A stretch of DNA of 44,508 nucleotides from Lawsonibacter sp. (GTDB lineage Bacteria; Bacillota; Clostridia; Oscillospirales; Oscillospiraceae): NCBI GenBank assembly GCA_022795855.1, contig JAAWHL010000010.1, forward strand, positions 1-44,508. The letters run 5' to 3'. How positions within the stretch are numbered: position 1 is the stretch's first letter; each line of letters opens with the position of its first letter. Below are positions 1 through 7,569 of the stretch, piece after piece. Made by a program: the position numbers and the translations under genes. The notes under the pieces are model-generated. The model saw only the letters and a list, made by a program, of their open reading frames with translations. It had not been told where the DNA came from and searched no databases.

Positions 1-99
1 GGCGGCGGCTTTCTCTTTCAGTTCCTTTTGCTCGGCTTCATAGTCTGCCGAAAGCTCCATGAAACGCTCGTCCGATATGCGCCCCGCCACGCTGTCCTC
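1..99 (-). pseudogene. Serine recombinase C-terminal remnant
   Basis: Reading the minus strand from about 99 down to the window edge gives an open frame containing GRISDERFMELSADYEAEQ followed by KELKEKAAA. This wording is typical of the coiled-coil stretch near the end of large serine recombinases of Tn916/Tn4451-type elements. An in-frame TAG lies at 100-102, and nothing resembling the catalytic resolvase domain or zinc ribbon lies upstream, because rpmE and its promoter follow at once. So the 5' part of the gene is missing. The piece runs off the left edge and may continue there. I infer a scar of an old mobile element. The family call rests on about 33 residues only. Confidence 0.55.
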
Positions 100-133
100 C
101 TACAGCGCTTCAAAAAATTATTTGAAAAAAGTG

Positions 134-162
134 TTGCCTTTTGCGGAAAAGTATGCTAAGAT
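134..162 (+). promoter_or_regulatory. Promoter of rpmE
   Basis: TTGCCT at 134-139 and TAAGAT at 157-162 are separated by 17 bases, a good sigma-A type pair. Transcription would start near 169, giving a leader of about 45 bases before the L31 start codon. AT-rich sequence just upstream (115-133) could act as an UP element. Confidence 0.6.
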
Positions 163-212
163 ATCACTTGCGTTTACGAAACGATCCTCCATGGAGAAAG
201 AGGTGAAGATAA

Positions 213-416
213 ATGAAGGAAGGCCTCCACCCCAATTATCAGCAGACCACCATCCGGTGCGCCTGCGGCAACGTGATCGAGACCGGCTCTACCAAGAAGG
301 ACATCCGCGTGGAAGTGTGTTCTAAGTGTCACCCCTTCTACACCGGAAAGCAGAAGATGGTGGATACCGGCGGGCGCGTCAGCCGCTTCAACAAGAAGTT
401 CGGCCTGGACAAGTAA
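213..416 (+). CDS. rpmE: 50S ribosomal protein L31 (bL31)
   Basis: Small basic protein of the large ribosomal subunit, 67 residues, normal for the family. It is the zinc-binding (C+) form: Cys-Ala-Cys at residues 16-18 and Cys-Ser-Lys-Cys at 36-39 supply the four ligands. The N-terminal MKEGLHPNY and the HPFYTGKQ segment are family hallmarks. The start is supported by the GAAAGAGGTGA-like ribosome site about 7 bases upstream. The gene is a single transcription unit: its own promoter (134-162) lies upstream and a strong hairpin terminator (430-463) follows directly. Zinc-type L31 is often replaced by a zinc-free paralogue under zinc limitation; no such paralogue is in the window. Confidence 0.97.
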   Translation: MKEGLHPNYQQTTIRCACGNVIETGSTKKDIRVEVCSKCHPFYTGKQKMVDTGGRVSRFNKKFGLDK

Positions 417-429
417 GATTGCGCTCAAA

Positions 430-463
430 AAGCCGCACCGATGGAAATCGGTGCGGCTTTTTT
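430..463 (+). terminator. Rho-independent terminator of rpmE
   Basis: A 13-bp perfect stem (430-442 paired with 447-459, loop GGAA) is followed by a run of T residues to 463. It lies 14 bases after the L31 stop codon. Confidence 0.93.
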
Positions 464-491
464 GCATCCCAAAGGCGTAAACGCATAGAAT
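462..491 (+). promoter_or_regulatory. Possible promoter of the flavin-reductase-like gene
   Basis: TTGCAT at 462-467 and TAGAAT at 486-491 with an 18-base spacer. It begins in the T tail of the rpmE terminator and is the only reasonable pair between that terminator and the next gene. The match is moderate. Confidence 0.4.
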
Positions 492-546
492 AAGATGCCG
501 GCCCGGAACCTCTCCGGGCTCTGGGAAACGAGGAGGAATGATTGTC

Positions 547-1050
547 ATGTGGAAGAAGATAGAGCCTGAGCAGCTGGACGGAAACGTATTTTCGCGCATC
601 GGCCGGCAGTGGATGCTGGTGACCGCCGGGACAAAGGAGCGCTGCAACACCATGACCGCGTCCTGGGGCGGGCTGGGGGTGCTGTGGGGCAGGCCGTCGG
701 CCACGGCCTATATCCGGCCCCAGCGCTATACCAAGGAGTTTTTGGACCGGAATGAGTACTTTACCTTGTCCTTCCTGCCGGAGGGGCAGCGCGCGGCGCT
801 GAACCTCTGCGGAAGCAAAAGCGGCCGGGATACGGATAAGGTCAGGGAGTGCGGCTTTACGGTTCTGACCGGTCAGGGAGGCGCGCCCTACTTTGACCAG
901 GCAGAGACGGTGCTGGTGTGCCGCAAACGCTTTGTCCAGATCATGGACGAGGCGGCCATTCCCCAGGACGTGAAGGAGACCTTCTATGCGCAGAAGGACT
1001 ACCACTATCTTTACATTGGGGAGATTGTCGAGGTACTGGTGAATGACTGA
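547..1050 (+). CDS. Flavin reductase-like (split-barrel FMN-binding) protein
   Basis: Predicted 167-residue cytoplasmic protein of the flavin reductase-like domain family, which binds FMN in a split beta-barrel. Recognisable features are the N-terminal VFSRIGRQWMLVTAG strand, the NTMTASWGGLG segment typical of the FMN phosphate-binding region, and the YIRPQRYTKEFLDRN stretch. The substrate cannot be read from sequence; relatives reduce free flavin or simply bind it. Two ATGs are possible. The one at 538 sits 1 base from the AGGAGG at 531-536, too close, so I chose 547, which has 10 bases of spacing. The end overlaps the alternative upstream ATG (1043) of the following GNAT gene, so the two are probably co-transcribed. 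Confidence 0.82.
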   Translation: MWKKIEPEQLDGNVFSRIGRQWMLVTAGTKERCNTMTASWGGLGVLWGRPSATAYIRPQRYTKEFLDRNEYFTLSFLPEGQRAALNLCGSKSGRDTDKVRECGFTVLTGQGGAPYFDQAETVLVCRKRFVQIMDEAAIPQDVKETFYAQKDYHYLYIGEIVEVLVND

Positions 1051-1069
1051 CGAAAGGAGCCGTGCCGTC

Positions 1070-1636
1070 ATGGAGACCCGCAGACTGATTCTGGCCAAGG
1101 CCCGTTTCGGGGAGTGGAAAGACATGTACCGGAACGTGTGGTCCCGGCCGGAGACCGCCCGGTATATGATGTGGCGGGTTACGGACAGCGAGGAGGATGC
1201 CAGGGCCCGCATGGAGCGGACGATTGCCTGGCAGAGCGGCCGCGACGTCTGGCTGGTCTATGAGAAATCCGGCGGGCAGGCCATCGGCTGGGCCGGGCTG
1301 GAGGAGCTGTCCCCCGGCGTCTGGCAGGAGACTGGGATTGCCCTGGGGCCGGATTTTGTGGGCCGGGGTTACGGGCGTGAGCTTTTGGAGAAGCTGGTGG
1401 AGACGGCCCGGATGCGGGGCGGAGAGAAATTTCTCTGTTCCGTCCGGGCAGAGAACGCCGCCTCCAGGGGTTTAGTCCGCGCCTGCGGATTTGTGCCGGC
1501 GGGGACGGAGCGCAGGACCGACCGGCGGGACGGGAGTATCTATCAGCTGGAGCTGTATCAAAAACATCTTCAATCAGAGGAAGAAACGAGGAAAACAAAC
1601 CTATATGCCGGAGATACAACAGAGAACACAATTTAA
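1070..1636 (+). CDS. GNAT family N-acetyltransferase
   Basis: About 188 residues with the GNAT fold. METRRLIL at the start is typical of the RimJ/RimL-like branch. The acetyl-CoA loop is seen as GRGYGREL in DFVGRGYGREL, and the C-terminal strand as NAASRGLVRACGF. Acceptor unknown. An upstream in-frame ATG at 1043 overlaps the preceding gene, but AAGGAG at 1054-1059 lies 10 bases before 1070, and METRRLIL is where relatives begin, so 1070 is preferred. The last 32 bases overlap hflX in another frame; the final residues KTNLYAGDTTENTI are probably not functionally important. Likely in one operon with the flavin-reductase-like gene and hflX. Confidence 0.8.
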   Translation: METRRLILAKARFGEWKDMYRNVWSRPETARYMMWRVTDSEEDARARMERTIAWQSGRDVWLVYEKSGGQAIGWAGLEELSPGVWQETGIALGPDFVGRGYGRELLEKLVETARMRGGEKFLCSVRAENAASRGLVRACGFVPAGTERRTDRRDGSIYQLELYQKHLQSEEETRKTNLYAGDTTENTI

Positions 1637-2894
1637 CAGGGCGGTGCTGGTGGGCCTGAACGCCCGCAGCCTGTCTGATGAGGAGAACGCCGACGACGCC
1701 ACCCTGGAGGAGCTGTCCGCGCTGCTGGAGACGGCGGGAGGCGAGACCGCAGCCGTCGTGATGCAGGTCAGGGACGCGCCCGACCCCCGCACCTTCATCG
1801 GCGAGGGCAAGACGGCGGAGGTAAAGGAGCTGGTCAAGTCCCTGGGCGCGGACATGGTGATTTTTGACAACGCCCTGTCCCCCTCCCAGCAGCGCAGTCT
1901 GGCGGAGGAGCTGAACGTGGGGGTACTGGACCGCTCAGCCCTGATTCTGGACATCTTCGCCCAGCGGGCCAGGACCCGGGAGGGGCGGATCCAGGTGGAG
2001 CTGGCCCAGTACAAGTACCTGCTGCCCCGTCTGCTGGGCATGTGGAAGCACCTGGAGCGGCAGGAGGGCGCCATCGGCACCCGGGGCCCGGGCGAGACTC
2101 AGCTGGAGTCCGACCGCCGGGTGCTGCGCCGGAAAATAGCCAAGCTGGAGGCGGAGCTGAAGGACGTGCGCCGGGTCCGGGCCACCCAGCGGGAACGGCG
2201 CATCAAGAACGAGGTGCCGGTGGTGGCCATTGTGGGCTATACCAACGCGGGGAAGTCCACCCTGCTCAACCGGCTGACCGGGGCGGAAATCCCGGCCAAC
2301 GACCGGCTGTTTGACACCCTGGACACCACCACCCGCACCCTGGAGATTTCGGACACCTGTACGGTGCTGCTGTCCGATACGGTGGGCTTTATCCGAAAGC
2401 TGCCCCACCATCTGGTGGAGGCCTTTAAGGCCACCCTGGAGGAGCTGGAGTACGCCGACCTGCTGCTCCATGTGATTGACGCCTCCAGCCCGGCGTGGCG
2501 GGAGCAGGCCGCCGTGGTGGAGCAGCTGATTCGGGAGCTGGGGGCCCAGGAGACTCCCCGCATTGAAGTATTCAACAAGTGCGACCTGGAGCCGGAGGAG
2601 GTGCGCCCCCACGGGGAAGACATGGTTTCCGTCTCCGCCAGAACAGGGGAGGGCCTGCCGCAGCTGCTCTCCGCCATTGGAAAGCGGCTGGATACCGGCC
2701 AGCGCCGGGTGATTCTGCACCTGCCCTACGGCCAGGGGGGCGTGGTGGAGCGCCTGTACCGGGAGGCAAAGGTGGAGTCGGTGGAGTACGGCCCCACCAT
2801 CGACGTGACGGCCGTATGTACGCCCAAAACCATCGGCCAGCTGAAGCAGTTTGTGGAGGGATATGCGGAGCCCCGCGAGCCCTGGGAGCTCTGA
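1605..2894 (+). CDS. hflX: Ribosome-associated GTPase HflX
   Basis: 429 residues, usual for HflX, a GTPase that binds the 50S subunit and splits or rescues stalled ribosomes. The N-terminal domain carries DPRTFIGEGK, and the family signature GTRGPGETQLESDRR lies near residues 155-170. The GTPase domain follows with G1 GYTNAGKST (about 211-219), the conserved Thr-rich switch DTLDTTTRTL, G3 DTVGF (about 259), G4 NKCD (about 323) and G5 VSARTG. A coiled coil (RRKIAKLEAELKDVRR) links the two. I start at ATG 1605 (MPEIQQRTQFNRAVLVGL), where the homologous region begins. An in-frame opening runs further upstream but lies inside the GNAT gene. The 32-base overlap with that gene suggests translational coupling. 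Confidence 0.95.
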   Translation: MPEIQQRTQFNRAVLVGLNARSLSDEENADDATLEELSALLETAGGETAAVVMQVRDAPDPRTFIGEGKTAEVKELVKSLGADMVIFDNALSPSQQRSLAEELNVGVLDRSALILDIFAQRARTREGRIQVELAQYKYLLPRLLGMWKHLERQEGAIGTRGPGETQLESDRRVLRRKIAKLEAELKDVRRVRATQRERRIKNEVPVVAIVGYTNAGKSTLLNRLTGAEIPANDRLFDTLDTTTRTLEISDTCTVLLSDTVGFIRKLPHHLVEAFKATLEELEYADLLLHVIDASSPAWREQAAVVEQLIRELGAQETPRIEVFNKCDLEPEEVRPHGEDMVSVSARTGEGLPQLLSAIGKRLDTGQRRVILHLPYGQGGVVERLYREAKVESVEYGPTIDVTAVCTPKTIGQLKQFVEGYAEPREPWEL

Positions 2895-2966
2895 CCGGGG
2901 GACCCTGCGCACCCGCCGGCTGAGGCAGCGGAAGGGGTACAGAAGAACAGGGAAAGAGGAGAGAAA

Positions 2967-3470
2967 ATGGAATTTCAGCTTCGGAGCTGGCGGAGAGAGG
3001 ACGCGGAGGACGTGGCCTTTTTTGCAGACAATGAGAGGATTGCCCAAAACCTGCGGGATGTATTCCCCCATCCCTACACCCTGGCGGACGCCCGGGGCTA
3101 TGTGGACAGCTGCGTGGAGGGGGATGAGACGCGCCAGCTGTGCCGGGCCATTGAGTGCGGCGGACGGGCGGTGGGCAGCATCGGCCTGTTTCGCGGGGAA
3201 GACGTATACCGGAAGAGCGCCGAGCTGGGCTACTGGCTGGCGGAGGACTTTTGGGGGAAGGGCATCATGACCGCGGCGGTCCGGCAGCTGTGCGCGGAGG
3301 GCTTTGCCCGCTGGGACATCGCGCGGATTTATGCCGAGCCCTTTGCCCGCAATCTGGGTTCCCGCCGGGTGCTGGAAAAGGCGGGATTCACCCTGGAAGG
3401 GATTATGCGCCAGGGGGTGTATAAGCGGGGGGAGCTGCGGGATTTCTGCATGTATGCCCTGCTGCGCTGA
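2967..3470 (+). CDS. GNAT family N-acetyltransferase
   Basis: 167 residues of the RimJ/RimL-like GNAT branch: MEFQLRSWRREDAEDV at the start, a conserved NERIAQNLRDVFPHPYTLADA segment, the acetyl-CoA loop region LAEDFWGKGIMTAAVRQL, and NLGSRRVLEKAGF near the C-terminus. The target (ribosomal protein, other protein N-terminus or small amine) cannot be determined. A GAGGAG sits 6-7 bases before the ATG. It follows hflX by 72 bases in the same direction with no terminator visible between, so it may be the last gene of that operon. It ends facing the minus-strand ROK kinase. Confidence 0.88.
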   Translation: MEFQLRSWRREDAEDVAFFADNERIAQNLRDVFPHPYTLADARGYVDSCVEGDETRQLCRAIECGGRAVGSIGLFRGEDVYRKSAELGYWLAEDFWGKGIMTAAVRQLCAEGFARWDIARIYAEPFARNLGSRRVLEKAGFTLEGIMRQGVYKRGELRDFCMYALLR

Positions 3471-3526
3471 TGGATGGAAACCGGTCCTGTGATGCGCGGG
3501 GCGCGGCGTGATGGGCCGGAAAACGG

Positions 3527-3552
3527 GCGGGCCGCCTGAGAAGGCGGCCCGC
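3527..3552. terminator. Hairpin between convergent genes
   Basis: An 11-bp GC-rich stem (3527-3537 with 3542-3552, loop GAGA) lies between the plus-strand GNAT and the minus-strand ROK gene. The downstream tract is poor in T on the plus strand (GTGTTGTA) and modest on the minus strand (CCGTTTTCC), so terminator strength is uncertain; it could serve both directions. Confidence 0.5.
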
Positions 3553-3577
3553 GTGTTGTATATCCGGAGGGGTTCTG

Positions 3578-4525
3578 TTAAAACATATGGCACAGCATGG
3601 CCGCGCCCACCACGCCGGCGTCGTTGCCCAGGGAGGCGCGCTCCAGGCGGGGGGGATTGGACGGGTCGAAGCATCCGCTGCGCACCAGCTCCCGCAGGGG
3701 GTCCAGCAGCAGGTCGTCCTCGGCGTTGCTGACGCCGCCGCCCAGGCAGATAATTTCGGGCTGAAGAATATTGACGATGTTAATCAGCCCCAGGGACAGC
3801 CCCTGGAGATAGCGGGAGAGCACCTTGCGGGCGGTTTCGTCTCCGCCGCGGGCGGCCTGGAAGGCGGTGCGGCCGGTGACCTTGAAGAGGTCGCCCTCGG
3901 CGCACTCCCACAGGGCGCTTTTGGGGCTGCGCTCCATCTCCTCCCTGGTGATGCGGATGAGGGCGGAGGCGGAGCCGTACTGTTCCCAGCACCCCCGGCG
4001 GCCGCAGTTGCACAGCGCGCCGTTGGGGTGGATGCACATGTGGCCCACCTCCATGCCTGAATTGGCCGCGCCGGTGTACAGCTTGCCGCCGGCCACCAGC
4101 CCGCCGCCGATACCGGTGCCCAGGGTGATGACCACGGCGGGATCCCGGCCCTTGGCGGCGCCGGCCCAGTACTCGCCGATGGCGGCGCAGTTGGCGTCGT
4201 TGCCCAGGAAGACGGGGATATCCCACTCCTCCTGGAAGAGGGCGCGGAAGGGGGTGTTGGAGAAGGGCATATTGGGGGTCTGCACGGCCACTCCGGTTTT
4301 GTTGTCCACCAGGCCGGGCAGGCCCACGCCCACCGCCTGGATCTGTTCGGGCCTGAACCCGCCCACCTGGGCGGCCTGGAGGGCCAGCTGGGCGGTCTGC
4401 CGGCAGACCGCGCCGGGGTCCCAGGACTTGTCCACGGGGCGGCTCACCTTGTCCACAATCTGCCCCTTGCCGTTGGTCAGGCCGGCCACCAGATTGGTGC
4501 CGCCGATGTCAATTCCGATATACAT
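3578..4525 (-). CDS. ROK family sugar kinase (glucokinase-like)
   Basis: 315 residues. ROK kinases phosphorylate glucose or a related sugar with ATP in the cytoplasm. The ATP phosphate loop is MYIGIDIGGTNLVAG at the N-terminus; the sugar-binding and catalytic stretch includes FLGNDANCAAIGE; a second ATP element is GTGIGGGL. The zinc site is complete: EVGHMCIHP supplies His and CNCGRRGCWEQY supplies the Cys ligands and the sugar-contacting Glu. There is no N-terminal DNA-binding domain, so it is a kinase rather than a ROK repressor. Start: ATG 4525 is 9 bases from the GGGAGG site, while GTG 4531 is too close. It begins 2 bases after the hprK stop, so the two are one transcription unit. Glucose is the likeliest substrate, not proven. 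Confidence 0.9.
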   Translation of the reverse strand: MYIGIDIGGTNLVAGLTNGKGQIVDKVSRPVDKSWDPGAVCRQTAQLALQAAQVGGFRPEQIQAVGVGLPGLVDNKTGVAVQTPNMPFSNTPFRALFQEEWDIPVFLGNDANCAAIGEYWAGAAKGRDPAVVITLGTGIGGGLVAGGKLYTGAANSGMEVGHMCIHPNGALCNCGRRGCWEQYGSASALIRITREEMERSPKSALWECAEGDLFKVTGRTAFQAARGGDETARKVLSRYLQGLSLGLINIVNILQPEIICLGGGVSNAEDDLLLDPLRELVRSGCFDPSNPPRLERASLGNDAGVVGAAMLCHMF

Positions 4526-4527
4526 GC

Positions 4528-5481
4528 TCACATACCTCCCTGTGCGGCTTCCTGTGCGAAGTGCTCGTCCATGCGGCGGGTCAGCTCCAGCGCCGCGTTG
4601 TAGCCCATCCTGCGGCTGCGGTTGTTCATGGCGGCCACCTCGATGATGCTGGCCAGGTTCCGGCCCGGCTTGACGGGGATGGTGATGGAGGCCACCTTAA
4701 CGCCGAGGATGTGGGTGTAGGAGCTCTCCAGGCCAAGCCGGTCATAGACCGCCGCGTCGTTCCAGGGCTCCAGGTTGATGACGATGTCGATTTGCTGCTC
4801 GTTTTTAATGGCCCGCAGGCCGAACAGGTTGCGCACGTCGATGACGCCGATGCCCCTAAGCTCCATATACTGGCGAATCAGCTCGGGCGAGGTGGCCAGA
4901 AGGGTGCCCCGGCCGGTGTCCCGCAGCTCCACCGCGTCGTCGGCAATCAGGCGGTGGCCCCGCTGGATCAGCTCGATGGCCACCTCGCTTTTGCCCACGC
5001 CGGACTCGCCCTGGATGAGCACGCCCTCGCCGAATACCTCCAGCATGACGCCGGAGCGGGTGATGCTGGGGGCCAGGTGGTTGGCCAGCGAGCCGATCAG
5101 CGAGCTCATGAAGGCCGAGGTCTGGGCGGCGGTGCGCAGCACGGTGCGGTCGTATTTCTCCGCCATCTCCATGCACTCCGGGGAGGGGCGGATGCCCCGG
5201 GTGAAAATCAGGGCGGGGACGGGGTAGGCCAGCAGGCGGTCAAAGCGCTCCAGGCGCTGCTGGGGGGTCATGTCCCCCAGATAGGTGGTCTCGGTCAGGC
5301 CCATCACCAGCAGGCGCTCGGTGTCAAAATGTTCGAAGAATCCGGCCAGAGGCAGTCCGGGGCGGTTTACATCCAGGGTGGTCAGGGGGACGTTGGGGTA
5401 ATCAACCCCTTCGTGGAGGACCTCAAGACCGAACTCTTGGATAATGCTCCCCAGCTTGACGAATTTTTTCTCCTGTGACAA
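4528..5481 (-). CDS. hprK: HPr kinase/phosphorylase with altered catalytic His
   Basis: 317 residues. HprK phosphorylates Ser46 of HPr with ATP or pyrophosphate, and reverses it, as the sensor of carbon catabolite control in Firmicutes. Walker A GESGVGKS (about 158-165), ADDAVE (180-185) and the family signature LRGIGVIDVRNLFG are clear. The catalytic Lys164 and Asp182 are present. However, the family's catalytic His, 21 residues before the Walker Lys, is Ser143 here (ITRSGVMLEVFG). Start: a TTG at 5481, 8 bases after GAGGAG, gives the normal family length. The longer frame from 5550 would run through the promoter (5515-5543). No HPr gene is in the window. The first gene of an hprK-ROK operon. 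Confidence 0.93.
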   Translation of the reverse strand: MSQEKKFVKLGSIIQEFGLEVLHEGVDYPNVPLTTLDVNRPGLPLAGFFEHFDTERLLVMGLTETTYLGDMTPQQRLERFDRLLAYPVPALIFTRGIRPSPECMEMAEKYDRTVLRTAAQTSAFMSSLIGSLANHLAPSITRSGVMLEVFGEGVLIQGESGVGKSEVAIELIQRGHRLIADDAVELRDTGRGTLLATSPELIRQYMELRGIGVIDVRNLFGLRAIKNEQQIDIVINLEPWNDAAVYDRLGLESSYTHILGVKVASITIPVKPGRNLASIIEVAAMNNRSRRMGYNAALELTRRMDEHFAQEAAQGGM

Positions 5482-5514
5482 GGGTATCGCTCCTCTCCCA
5501 GTAAATTCATGGTA

Positions 5515-5543
5515 AGTATAGACCAAAAAGTCTGCCGGCGCAA
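5515..5543 (-). promoter_or_regulatory. Promoter of hprK
   Basis: On the minus strand, TTGCGC (5538-5543) and TATACT (5515-5520) are separated by exactly 17 bases. Transcription would start near 5508, about 27 bases before the TTG start codon at 5481. This supports the short HprK start. Confidence 0.75.
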
Positions 5544-5577
5544 GGCCCAATCGTGACGGAACGACGAACTTTTCCGC

Positions 5578-5628
5578 CCCTGCGGGGGCCGGGCGGAGAA
5601 GCGCCGCCGCCGGACGCTCCCCGCAGGG
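5578..5628. repeat. Inverted repeat between hprK and rpmB
   Basis: Perfect 10-bp arms, CCCTGCGGGG at 5578-5587 and CCCCGCAGGG at 5619-5628, bracket a GC-rich loop. It lies between the divergent hprK and rpmB promoters. No T run follows on either strand at the right place, so I do not call it a terminator. The left arm context (TTCCGCCCCTGC) also occurs in the direct repeats near 17.07 and 17.45 kb. Confidence 0.5.
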
Positions 5629-5657
5629 AAAAAATCATTCTTTTTGAAAAAAACACT

Positions 5658-5685
5658 TGCAATCAGGGGGTTTTTCTGGTATCAT
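5658..5685 (+). promoter_or_regulatory. Promoter of rpmB
   Basis: TTGCAA at 5658-5663 and TATCAT at 5680-5685 with a 16-base spacer, preceded by an A-rich stretch (5629-5654). Leader of about 75 bases before the L28 ATG. Confidence 0.65.
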
Positions 5686-5765
5686 ATCAGTCGATGCTTC
5701 TAGAAAGAGCTGCATGTGCGGCAGAATCTGCCGTCTACTTTCTCATAGCAAGGAGGTAAAGCAAC

Positions 5766-5954
5766 ATGGCCAAATGTGAATTCTGCGACAAGGGCGTCAC
5801 CTTTGGGATTAAGGTGTCCCACTCTCACCGCCGCTCCAACCGCACCTGGATGCCCAACGTGAAGCGTGTGAAGGCAATCGTGAAGGGAACCCCCACCCAC
5901 GTGTACGTCTGCACCAGATGCCTCCGTTCCGGTAAGGTCACCCGCGCTGTGTAA
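5766..5954 (+). CDS. rpmB: 50S ribosomal protein L28 (bL28)
   Basis: 62 residues, the short zinc-type L28 of Firmicutes. Two Cys pairs (CEFC at 4-7 and CTRC near residue 51) form the zinc site, and the central SHSHRRSNRTWMPNVKRVKA is the family core that binds 23S rRNA. The AAGGAGG ribosome site is placed about 9 bases before the ATG. The gene stands alone: promoter at 5658-5685 and, after an intervening repeat element that starts at the very next base after the stop codon, a terminator at 6117-6155. Confidence 0.97.
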   Translation: MAKCEFCDKGVTFGIKVSHSHRRSNRTWMPNVKRVKAIVKGTPTHVYVCTRCLRSGKVTRAV

Positions 5955-6110
5955 GAGCCCGGCTAATATCCCGCAGGCCGGATGGCAGGGGATTTTCCGC
6001 CGGACAAGGCAGATTTTTGCAGGGATCCTTGGCGGATTCCAAGAAAATTCAACGCAGAATGGCGGCAAAAGGACCGCCAGCCGGTGTGGTAAGAGATATT
6101 AAACAGGCTC
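5955..6110 (-). repeat. TIR repeat element, reversed copy (family of about 155 bp)
   Basis: A 156-bp element with imperfect terminal inverted repeats: GAGCCCGGCTAATATCCC at the left end against GAGCCTGTTTAATATCTC (complement of the right end). Read on the minus strand its interior contains TTTTGCCGCCATTCTGCGTT, ATCCGCCAAGGAT, GCAAAAATCTGCCTTG and CCGGCGGAAAA, in the same order as the elements at 35013-35171 and 36274-36433. It carries no coding frame of note. It starts flush with the rpmB stop codon and should be transcribed with rpmB ahead of the terminator. Mobile (MITE-like) origin or an RNA structure are both possible. Confidence 0.65.
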
Positions 6111-6116
6111 TAAGAC

Positions 6117-6155
6117 AAAAAATTCTGTGCTTTGAAAAGCACAGAATTTTTTTGT
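6117..6155. terminator. Bidirectional terminator between rpmB and the SLH gene
   Basis: A perfect stem (6117-6132 with 6137-6152, loop TGAA) has an A run on its left and a T run on its right, so it can stop transcription from rpmB and from the convergent SLH-domain gene. Confidence 0.9.
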
Positions 6156-6165
6156 TCCAATATAC

Positions 6166-7476
6166 TTAAAACCATTTATTTTCGTTCCGGCTGTCCAGCA
6201 CGTCCAGCGCGCCGCAGAGCAGCTCGGCCACGTCGGCCCGGGTCAGCTGCCCGGACATAGTCTGGGCGGCGGCGCTCTCCGGGCGGATGACGCCGCTGGC
6301 GGCCAGATTGGCCGCCGCCTGGCTGGCCCAGTGGCCGCTTCCGCCGGAGGCGAAGGTCTCCACCGGAACGTCGGAGATGTTCAGAAGGCGGTTGAGCATT
6401 ACGGCGGCCTCGCCCCGGGTGACGGTCTCCCCGGCGCCGAAGACGGGCTGGCCGTTCTCGCCGGTGCTGCCCTGGATGACGCCGGCCTTCAGGGCGGAGG
6501 AGACGTAGCCCTTGCACCAGGTGGGGATGGCCTCGTCGTCATAGAAGCCGGTGAGGGTCACCTCCTCCAGGGGATCCAGGCCGGCGGCCGCCATGGCCAT
6601 GGAAAGGAATTCGCCCCGGGTGACGGTCTGGTCAGGCCGGAAGAAATACTGCCCGTTCACGTAGGCGCCCACATAGACGCCCTCCTCCGCCAGACGGATG
6701 GAGGCCTTATGGGCGGGGTTTTGGTCCATGTCCGCATAGCTGACCTTGGTATCCGGCTTGTCGATGCGGATGGTCACCTTGGCCTGGGAGGAGATGTTCC
6801 CGGCGGGGTCAACGGCCACATAGGAGAAGGAGTCCTTGCCCGTCTTGTTCTCGTAAGGGGTGTAGACAAACTGGCCCGAGCCGTCCTCCGCCAGGGTTAC
6901 GCTGCCCCGGGCGGGGGTGGAGACCAGCTGGAAGGTCAGATTGTCCCCCTCGCCGTCCACCGCGTCGAACCAGGCGGTGAGCGCCACGTTTTTGTAGGTG
7001 GACAGCTCCAGATTCCGGGCAATGGGGGCGTGGTTGGCCTGGGTCAGCAGAATCAGGGAGACTGTAGCCTGGGGGCCCGGCGCGCCGGAGGCGAAGACGG
7101 GGGTGAAGGTGAAAGCGGTCTCCATCACCGAGGGCTTGGACAGGGACTGGAAGCGCAGCCCGGCCAGGGCGGAGGCCTCTACCACCGCTCCGGCGGCCAG
7201 GTGCTGCCCTCCGATGGTCAGCGCGCCGGCCCCGGGGTCGGGCAGGGCGTCCAGGGTGATGGACGTCAGGGGGTCCTTCTCACTGGAGGAGAGAAAATCC
7301 TCGGGGGAGAAGGAGATGGTCTCGCCCACGACGGCGTTTTTGGAGAAGCCGGCCACGGAGGGCTCCGTCTCCTTTTTGTTCCAGAAGAAGGCGGAGGCGG
7401 GCAGGGCCAGCTGGGCCAGCAGCGCCAGAGCCAGAGCGGGGGCGGCCGCCCGGCGCAGAAATGCGGGATACCTCAA
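6166..7476 (-). CDS. Exported S-layer-homology (SLH) protein with Big/cadherin-like domain
   Basis: 436 residues. A signal peptide is clear: Arg-rich start, hydrophobic APALALALLAQLAL, then PASAF as the cleavage region near residue 29. The middle (about 150-240, from NHAPIARNLELSTYKNVAL to SSQAKVTIRI) matches the bacterial Ig/cadherin-like repeat seen in surface proteins. Three SLH repeats follow (about 245-300, 308-365, 377-430), each with the TRGE/TRAD motif (VTRGEFLSMAM, VTRGEAAVMLN, LTRADVAELLC), so the protein is probably held on pyruvylated secondary wall polymer. Start is a TTG with GGAGG 8 bases upstream. The last SLH copy is the most diverged. Function beyond surface anchoring is unknown. 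Confidence 0.88.
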   Translation of the reverse strand: MRYPAFLRRAAAPALALALLAQLALPASAFFWNKKETEPSVAGFSKNAVVGETISFSPEDFLSSSEKDPLTSITLDALPDPGAGALTIGGQHLAAGAVVEASALAGLRFQSLSKPSVMETAFTFTPVFASGAPGPQATVSLILLTQANHAPIARNLELSTYKNVALTAWFDAVDGEGDNLTFQLVSTPARGSVTLAEDGSGQFVYTPYENKTGKDSFSYVAVDPAGNISSQAKVTIRIDKPDTKVSYADMDQNPAHKASIRLAEEGVYVGAYVNGQYFFRPDQTVTRGEFLSMAMAAAGLDPLEEVTLTGFYDDEAIPTWCKGYVSSALKAGVIQGSTGENGQPVFGAGETVTRGEAAVMLNRLLNISDVPVETFASGGSGHWASQAAANLAASGVIRPESAAAQTMSGQLTRADVAELLCGALDVLDSRNENKWF

Positions 7477-7569
7477 AGGAATGACCTCCTTGTGTTGTAA
7501 AATGTATCCCTAGTGTCTGCCGTTCCGGAGGGAATATACCGCCGGGGAAAAGAGTTTTTTCCTGAGGTA

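Noticed and set aside
5482-5550. Upstream extension of HprK to an ATG at 5550
   Set aside because: It would run through the TTGCGC-17-TATACT promoter, lacks a ribosome site and lengthens the protein beyond the family norm.
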